From NCBI RefSeq assembly GCF_000003605.2, contig NW_003140814.1, positions 963,725-988,779 on the forward strand: a DNA stretch of 25,055 nt. Direction: 5' to 3'. Of the stretch, positions 10,445 through 19,500 are shown one piece after another. Position numbers and translations under genes: made by a program. This stretch comes from Saccoglossus kowalevskii. Taxonomy: Eukaryota; Hemichordata; Enteropneusta; Harrimaniidae. The notes below the pieces were generated by a model that searched no databases, was not told the DNA's origin, and was given only the letters and a program-made list of their open reading frames with translations. The first letter of the stretch is position 1. Every line of letters begins with the position of its first letter.

Positions 10445-10564
10445 ATGTCTCACCGTCGATCAGTTATCATCGAACAAACGGGTTGTAAAATTCTCCTTGT
10501 GGGCGACAGTCGATGTGGCAAGTCGTCGCTGCTAAAAGTGTTCGTCAAAGAAAGCTTTACTGAG
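10445..10564 (+). CDS. RND: RND coding exon 1 (residues 1-40)
   Basis: ATG in context CAAAATGTC (A at -3) starts MSHRRSVIIEQTG, followed by beta-1 CKILLVG and the P-loop GDSRCGKS. The exon ends KESFTE at donor ACTGAG|GTACGT, phase 0. The second P-loop position normally Gly (Ras G12) is Ser22. Confidence 0.95.
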
Positions 10565-13500
10565 GTACGTAGATGGTTCATTTTCTGGAAATCTGTGTTC
10601 ACTGTTTTTACATCGGGTATTACTGTGTGCTACTGATACATACTCGTCGAAAAGTTAATATCGGTCTGTGATTTGTGTGGTGCGAACTGGCTACGTTGGT
10701 TTATCTCGTTCTTTGATCGATTCTACCGAGATCCATTGTTTACTCGCTAGCAGAAACCATATCGATATAGCCCGCATCGTGGAGAACGTATTGCCGGCAA
10801 ACTAGTATCAGACGATTGTATTGTATTCATGTGGTTCGTGAATGAGAGTACTGTATGTTAACACGATTTATAATTATATATATTTTTTATATATTGTTAG
10901 GTGTATGTTCCAACTATCTTTGATAATTCAACTGCCTCCTTTGAAGTGGAAAAATATCGAATTGATTTGAGTCTTTGGGATACTTCAGGTAAGATTTATT
11001 ATAACAGTACTGAGCCTAAGTTTGTAAACATATTCCGGATATCGATTGCTCGCCCGGAAAGCCAAAGGTCTAGTGACAATTCGTCGTCACCAGCCCGCCT
11101 ATTATCGGATGTTTGGATACGCCACCTCGTGTTATTCAAAAACATTGAGGCGTGTATCAATATACGGTGTCGAGTTGCTGTTAAAATTGATGTGTAACAG
11201 TGTATGTTGTTTCCACGGTATCCCGGAATAAGCTACCTGATATCCGAATCGCGACGTGTGGCGGACGTGATGAAATGTTTTAAGCGTTTATTTCATCGCC
11301 CACTAACATCAACATACTGATACTTTTGGAAAAATAAGCCCCTAAAATGAAGCCACTGTGCGTTACGAATGTTGTGTAATGCGATGTAGAGGTAGTTCCG
11401 TAAATATTTCTCTTGTGACCAACTTTTATAATTAGTTTTGTTTGTAGCGAGCCAGGAACCCACAGGAACAATAACACATCTGGAACTGCATAGTTCTACC
11501 ATGGAGGTAAAAAGAGAAGGAGTCACGGCCATTATAATCCTTCTAAACTTCTTTTGTTTTAGACAAGTTTAATCCTATAATTCCCTTTGTCTTATCATCC
11601 TTTCACCCCAGAATCGTCGCCGACGCGTCATTTACTCTCAAGCGTTGCTGCATACAGTACGCACTCCAAGGTCTTGTTTTACGGTGTCACAGTAAAAGCC
11701 AAATGACATAAAGCATGCGCAGATCTTTTATACGTGGAGGAATCGTGTTTGTGAGAACGGGAAAGTTGGAATTTTGAAAATCAGAGAATTTCTTGTTAAG
11801 TTTATGTAATTTTTCGTTTTTCAGCACATTTTCCGTTGTAGTTTTGAATCAGCAATATTGTAATGTTTCGAAACCTTGCTAGTACTGTTTTTTAGTCCAC
11901 AATAAAGTTCGTTTAATGATCTTTGCAATGGTGCATGGCATGGACCGCACCGCGTTGTACCGGAGACTGAATTTTTAGGTTCAAAATGACGCTTTTTGAG
12001 GTTTATATCCCTTGTATATCCTACTTCCTACGGCAGTGCGTCAACAAGAACTTCGCTGCATTTTTTTGTTATCGAGCAATCGTTTAGTTCACAGCATATC
12101 GAAAACAATTTTTCGTCTGTAATATGCTCTTCGATTTCGTTTACGTCTTCTGAATTGAAGGACGTAGCAGTTTCAGCATCGTAGTCAAACTCGTGCGCGT
12201 TATCGATCGTCGCAATATTTGTTTATAAGAATTTGACAGATTTGTGACGAAAATCACCGAGTGCCGCCGAAGGCGTCCGTAGTATGCTAATTCACGGTAA
12301 TCCTCACTGCGCTTAGAGGAAACTGTCCTCCTTGATCCGTTCGGCAAATAAACTCCCTGAAATATGTACAAACAGCGGCGACCATCCTGGTATCTTTGAT
12401 CTAAGCTTGGCTGTGACTCCTTCTCTTTTTACCTCCATGGTTCTACGAACTTCTACTAGGATGTATCATCATGATAAAGGGAATAAAAATCTATTCCCCT
12501 CTTCGATTCCTTTCGGTATCAGCTAAACAAAATAAATGTATGCACACCCCTAGGTCTACAGTTCAACATTGATGGACAAAAAAACAACAAAAAACACATC
12601 TGAAATATGGAGTACATGCAAATAAGAATGAAGTATGTCAATACATTTATAATCACCCTGGCTGAAACGGTTTAAACAACATTGGGCTAGAGCACAAACA
12701 ACATGAAATTTATAGTCTTTCCATACAAGTAGTAGTTACCGGTATATCATCACTCAAATTGGACAGACTAGATGTCAAATGCCTCTTCCATGCTTGAGTG
12801 ACCAGATATCGAAGTAAACAACATATTTCATAGATGTTATTTAGTTAGAAGCTTTTATAACTTTTGCTACATAAACACGGTTGTGTGCAGTGTTCTCCCC
12901 AGAAAAATGTTTCAGAGTGGCGGCTAATTTGCATATAATTTACATATCATTAGCATTTGTCTGAAGATAAAGAAAACAATAATGACAGGCTTGCATGGAT
13001 GAAAATGTGTCTTTATTTTTTAACAAATTTATGTAGAAGATTAAATGAATCTGCTGCTGTGTGATTTCTATGTAATGTTGATTCTTCGGACTTTCATGGA
13101 AGCCCAGTGATCTGCAGCTTTTGAGAACGCCATGATTGTCTTTGCTTCCCACTTCTATTAAATGACATGGCCTTCTTGTGCATCTCCGAGTGTGCGTGTT
13201 TATCGATAGCATATTTCGTAATAGTTATACATGGCATAGAATTCCATACCAAAGAACTATTTCTGGATGTTTTTAAGTTGAATTTTCCACATATGTGTCA
13301 CAGCATTCCTAAAAGATAAGAAATAGGAGCGAATCAATACTTGTATTTAAAAAATATCGTTACGATCAACACGAAAATAAACAAATTGCCGCCATTTTGA
13401 AAAGTCGCTAAACTTAAAAATTGCCACGATAAACTTTACCCAACTATTTCAAAACACAATACTAGTATTAGTTACTTTGATAAATCGTAGCCAACAATTT

Positions 13501-16500
13501 TTGAACTTCCAGAAAGAAGTCGTTTCCAAAAAAATGTTTCGACGATCGGCAAAAAATGAAGCCATACAAAAATTTACTAAACTAGGTCAAAACTCGCTTC
13601 CAAGTAAAACGCTACAAATAAATACTTTTTTTACCTTTGCCATCGGATGTTTCTCTCAGCCACGTATATTTTGTTGTCCATTGTGCATCAAATCTAGAGT
13701 TTATTTTTTTGCACTTTTCGTTGTAACATCATCTTGGACACGTTTAGTACCACTGCCGACAGGGGTACCGGTGACCGCGTTGCTGGTGGGTTTATCGCTC
13801 GCAACCAGGGGCCCAGCAGGGCGTTCTACGCGGAACCACAACGTAATATTTCTGCTGTTTGACATCGTTGCTTCTTCCAGCCAAATATGCTACTGAGAAA
13901 ATACTCGCTATTACCCCCAATTAAATAGGGCGAAAGTGTTTATTGTCGAAGTACGAAGCTGTATTAGTCCATTGTCTTTGCGTAATCACTGACATGTTTC
14001 CATTCACACCTGATTTGGCTCACAGTACCGGACGCTGATGACGCTGACTAACAGATTCGCACGTGTATTAACAAGCTAAAAGAAAGAGTAACAGGAAATG
14101 CCACAGAGTAGCGGGCAATCTCTCAGAGTAGCGGCATAAATAATGGAGTAGCGGCCCCGCTACGCTAAAACGCTTTGGGGAGAACACTGGTGTGCTAAAT
14201 GTTTTTTAATAACCATTTTCATAGTTTTGGGATATTTAATTAAAGCTTGAAATTGGTATGTTTAACACATAAAATTTGATAAAAGGACCCTTGATTCAGG
14301 CATGGATGTACTAAGAATGTACACTCTTAGTACATCCATGATTCAGGGGAGTAATTGGGAATTTGAGTCAAAGATGTTGGCTAGGTGGGAAAAGTGAAGG
14401 GAAGTGAAGCGAGGAGGGGTGGGGGGTAGTGTAACTTTCAACAAATATTTGGTTAAGGTAGCATTGTTGCGTTTCATTAGTTGCTTGACATCTAACCCTC
14501 CACAGGGGAAACAGTTCACAAGTACAATACAAAAGTCTGCTCCTAAGATCATGGTTCCCATTGTGAAATTTTCCAACCTAGGTCAAGGGCAAAGACTACA
14601 CTCAAGTAAATAGAGTTGATTAGATTATTTGTGCATTGTTTGTGTTGTGACTATTAAATCCGTAATCATGCTCCTTTTCATGGTTGTGTGAATTGTCTTC
14701 TTGTTATTTTGCTAACTGATGACCCCATGGTGGGTGTTAACACTTTCCTGGGGCTAATTGTTGACGAATTCGCATGTCATTCTCTGCAAAACAAAAAAAG
14801 ACATGACATAACTCTTCCAACGCAAGGTAATTTTCCTCTTATGTTCACCACACCAAGGGTTTAGATCCAAACCGCTTAACACTAGCACTCTGTTGTGAGA
14901 TATGTGTATAGAATTAAATTCCATTGTGACTGGCCAGTGAATTGTCTGAAGTATTGTGTAAAATTATTTAGTCATCAACAATAGACTGCATATTGATTGA
15001 ATAGCATCCTATAAAGATAGGCAGACGGACGGAAGTCCTACCAGATTGTTCACCTTACTGCATTCCTTAGAAACTTGACATGAGTCAATTCTATTGATAT
15101 AGCTTGTCTCATTTCTGCTATGTTCATAATGATGAACTTTATAAAATAAAAAATAAACTTGTGCTAAATAGAATTGAGAAAGTTGAGTTAGTATAGTTTT
15201 CCAGGCAGTGTATCATTAGGAAGTCATTGTTGTTTCAGACTTATGGTGCAAATGATCAAATCACGTCTGTATGAGATGGCCACGTTCACACTAACCATAG
15301 ACTTTTTAGGGTCTATGCACTAACATAGAAATTAACGCCCTAAGTTTTCCTGGTGTGTATAGGATGGACTTGAAATATTAAATTTGACATGAATTTGTTT
15401 ACAGAATATAACAAGCTTGTTTGATTTCCCTCTCTTTAATCATAACACATGCAGCTATTTTTTATAATTATACCTTTGAAAAATTATCCGCTAATGTGAT
15501 TCATCACATTACGTGGACTGTAAATGTGGTGAGGTCAGCTGTGGACGTGTAAATGCTCTGGGGACAAGTAAAAGATTACAATCATGACATGTTACTAATT
15601 TACTAAGAAACAACTGATATGTGAAGCCCACACCCAGATTAAATGACTGTATGATTCATTGTATGACTGGGGTGTATGACTCCCAGATTGCTTACATCAA
15701 GTAGCTGTGTAAGTAAAGTTGGGTGATATACCCCAGTACACAAATTGTGGTCATAAATAATTTGTGTTGATGTGTTTATACAGTATGTTTACGAAGCCAG
15801 CAAGATGACACACTAACCAGAACCTCGGTAAATCCTATAATTGCTGTTACTCCTACTCGCCTCCCTCCCTACCTTCCTTCCTTCCTGACAGTTCAAATTT
15901 CAAGGGATTCGCATACTATGAAATTAATTTGAAAGTTCCTCTGGTGCTTGTTACTGTTTGGGAAATCCTATAATGGCTTTTACTCTGTTGTCTATGGTAC
16001 CGTCCTCCCTTCCTGGCAGATTTCAAAGTTTAAAAGATTTGCATACTATGAAATTAATTTTAAACTTCCTCTGTCTGGTACTTACTACATGTACTACTAT
16101 TTGGGAAATCATATGACGAGTCTGTTTTTTTGTTCTACCTACCTCCTGAGTTCAAATTTCAAAAGATTTGCTAAGAAATAAATTTGTGAATTTCTTCTGA
16201 TATGAAGTATGTGTTACAAGTACGTGGACCTTTCACCCTATCCGTCCGTACAGATAAGATAAAACTTTATTACAGCTGAATAGAAAAAAAAACACTTTTC
16301 TATTTCAGTGGGAAAATGTAAAAAAGTAATAAAGTTCTAAAAGAGAGATTCAGTTTTCTGGCTATTTTTCGTCTCTAATAGAAAATGCTGTTTTAATGGA
16401 AGTAATGACTTTGTCTACAATTTTACATCCATGACGTAAATAAATTCAAATTCTCTATTTTCTGGTTCCAGTATAGGCACTTTCTTTGTTCAGTGCAAAG

Positions 16501-19500
16501 TTTTGGCCTCTGATGTCTGCTTTGTTCAATTTGTATTCTATGTACTTGAACCCTCCTACAAGAACTGTTTACATTAATCAAGGGATAATATTTATTGCTT
16601 GCCAGCCAGTAACCAAGAATTATAATAACATCATGGAAAAACAGAACTATAAAACTCACAACTGTGAAAAAACAAGCATTCGCTGAATAAACTATTCAAA
16701 ACAACATGGCCATTAAAACAAGTCAACAGCTGTGTTCGATCACGAATGAAAAATAGAATTGATTGTTGGCTATCGGAAGGCTTTGCTTTTGCCTATCAGA
16801 AGGCTTTGCTTTTCAGTAATTGCACACTGACATAGAATTAGTACGTACTCTATTTTATTTATCGTATCCCAGACTACGATGGCATTAAAACTACGATCTG
16901 TGATTCATCAGTCCTTGTTTTCAAATTACTAGTTTGTCCTTTAGGTCATTGAACTTTCCTTTTGATGCATGTAATTATGGTATAGTCCATTAGTAATACA
17001 TCGATAAATAAAATATATATTTTTTGCATTTAATTTTTCAATTCGTCTAATTTCTGTTTTCTTTCTAGGGTGTACGGAGTATGATAATGTACGGCCGTTG
17101 TCATATACCGAAACCGATTGTGTTGTAGTCTGTTACGATATTAGTGTGCCAGAATCGTTAGATAATGTCGTCGATAAGGTGAGTAAAAGAATCAGTATTT
17201 TGAAAAGTAGTTTAATTTTGGTGTTTTTCCCAATGTATGCATACTGTTTGTTATGACTTCAATAGAGCCGCACTCTGCTCTTCAGGGAATACATCCAATA
17301 TGATTTGATGCAATTACTGTAATGTCAGTGTCAGGGAACAAGGCATTTTTTTCCTACCACAGAGTTTATGCCTATATTCCCATGTACCGGTAATGGCTTG
17401 TAACTGAAAAATAAAAATTTGTTCTCGTATTTCCAAATGCTTTGCCTTATTACTGTGCATCTTTGCATAATAATTAATTCAACAAGTGGTTGCGAAAGTT
17501 GGCATTATATTGGGTAAAAAATATAAGTTTTGAATTTTACTGTGTTGGTTGTGGTTATATGATGGTACGTTTCTTCTACCTGTACAGAATCTACCGGTAT
17601 GTTGCGTTTGCTGTGGCATGAGCCAATAGATTGAAATTCCACAAATTCCTCGAGTCCACAAAGAATTGACACTGAAAATAGAGGCATTGTAATCCAATTT
17701 TGTTGTGATACAATAACCGTTGACTATGTGGATTTGTATCAGTATTATGTTTGAACTTGTAAATATAAGTTTATGTGGTCAGGGGATTTGTAAGGTATTC
17801 AAGGTTGTGGTCAGTGAAAATATTAAGTAGTCTTTACATTTCATTGAAAAACAAGTTTGTTGACTAGACCCTGGGATCAATTGAGTTTTGTTTCTAATGT
17901 TGATTGAACTGTGCCTAATCCTATTGTATGTTGGGCTTACTGGTAGTTGTGTTTATTTTATACATGCAAACTTCTTGTGTCAAGGGATTGATGGTATCTC
18001 TGTAGAGTTTCTGATTGTTAGATAAATCACCTTAGAAACCAGTATCCACCAATATGTACGAGTAACTTCCTAAATACACCACCCATTATATCATGATTTT
18101 TGATGCCACTCGAATATTTTGTTGTACCGTGTCAGTGACTTTTACTCAGCATGAAAAACAAGCATGTCTGAAGAATTTTCATCCTGTTTATCACTGGTAT
18201 TCTACTAATCTTTGAAAGCCCTGCAGAGTTTCCGTGGTTGTTCACTTGTAAGGAATTGTTGCCTAAAGAAAACAACATGGCCCTGGATGTATTGTGAACT
18301 GACATATGACCTATGTATGCCAGGATGTCTACTCAGTGGTGACTTTCCTGTTATCACTTCTTAGTTTATTCCTCTTGAGTTTGCATACTTGTACAAGTTT
18401 TTTTTTTGAAGGGGGACACCTAATTGCCGATCGGGTGCCTCTCAGTAGTTCTGATCTCAAATTCGTAAGTCTGAAACCTCAAATTGCAAAATGTTTAAAA
18501 ATACAATTAAATTTAAAATCGTGCTTATAAACAAACAGCATTTTTTTTTCTATGACGATTTATGATGTAGTTTTTTAATCTATGAAAATCAATAATCAAG
18601 TGAACCTGTTTTGCATGAATTCAATGTGTTTAAATACTCTTAATGCATTCATTTTTTGCTTTTCAATTTCAAGTAAAATCAGCTAAATTAAACCAGGTGA
18701 ACAAAGTAATAATATAATTCATTGTTTCCCTGCCAAATTTGTGAATAAGCTCAAGACATCAAAATAGTGAAGTTAAAAATGGAAAATAACTGATTTTACG
18801 GAAGGGCAGCTATACCATACGTAATGTAATTCACACAAGTCCAATACAAGGGCATTGATGCACCACTAAAGGCCACCGTTTATACAATTTCCAATATAAA
18901 GGACTTCATTTAACCAGAACTCTTTTGTTAAGTCGCTATAGACTTTATAATGAAATGGCTCCTGATGGGTGTGGCTTCATTTCTTTGTCATTTCCCCTTT
19001 CATTGTAGCGTTCTAGTTGCGATTACACAGTACTGTAAGGTGAATGTATGGCCGCTTTAATTATGGTCTGATTATGCTCCATTTAGTTACAGTCTAGACT
19101 TTACACTCGCTTGAAAACCAAACTGTCAGTTATCTGGTTTGAATAAACTATGTCTTTGTATCCCAGAATGTTGTTGGCAATGGTGGTGTTACAGTAAACA
19201 TAGTATTTCAAGTAGTGTATAATTGTGGATGTTCAAACTCGCCCAGGTTGAATTGATTCACTTTCCATGTACAGCATACTTTGGTATAAATAATATAGGG
19301 TTAGGGTAGTAAGCATCAACTAGCTAGTTCACTGGTCCCTTTGTTGCATTGTAAGCCATCTTGGCTTGTTTTTGTTATGGAAATAATGCTTGATGTCTTT
19401 GTTTTTTTTTCATTCATCTTTCAAGAGTAATTGAGAGTATTTTCTCTCATTACCATGATTACCATGATGATGGCCTTCAGTTAATCAGTGAAGCGAATGT

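Larger units (their letters stand above)
12888..14189. mobile_element. hAT-like deletion derivative, about 1.3 kb
   Basis: The ends are exact 13-bp inverted repeats CAGTGTTCTCCCC...GGGGAGAACACTG, flanked by the 5-bp direct repeat GTGTG (12883-12887 and 14190-14194). CAGTG-type ends occur in hAT transposons, and a 5-bp duplication would suit the hAT5 branch. Subterminal GAGTGGCGG/GAGTAGCGG motifs recur near both ends (12914, 14106, 14126, 14144). On the minus strand it retains one decayed protein-coding exon; no catalytic domain is visible. Confidence 0.75.
10989..17068. other. RND intron 2, about 6.1 kb, with transposon insertions
   Basis: The intron splits the codon for Gly70. It contains an inverted-repeat element (11491-12449), an hAT-like derivative (12888-14189), a hairpin (14293-14347), a 130-bp tandem repeat (about 15825-16195) and a 23-bp duplication (16770-16813). 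Stretches 10989-11490, 14350-15820 and 16200-17068 show nothing recognisable. Confidence 0.85.

Noticed and set aside
11046-11231. Small frames just after RND exon 2
   Set aside because: The donor at 10989 ends the exon, and the RND reading continues correctly at 17069; these frames are intronic read-through.
13477-13896. 139-codon plus-strand frame in RND intron 2
   Set aside because: It lies antisense to the decayed transposon exon on the minus strand, whose composition and motifs look far more protein-like.
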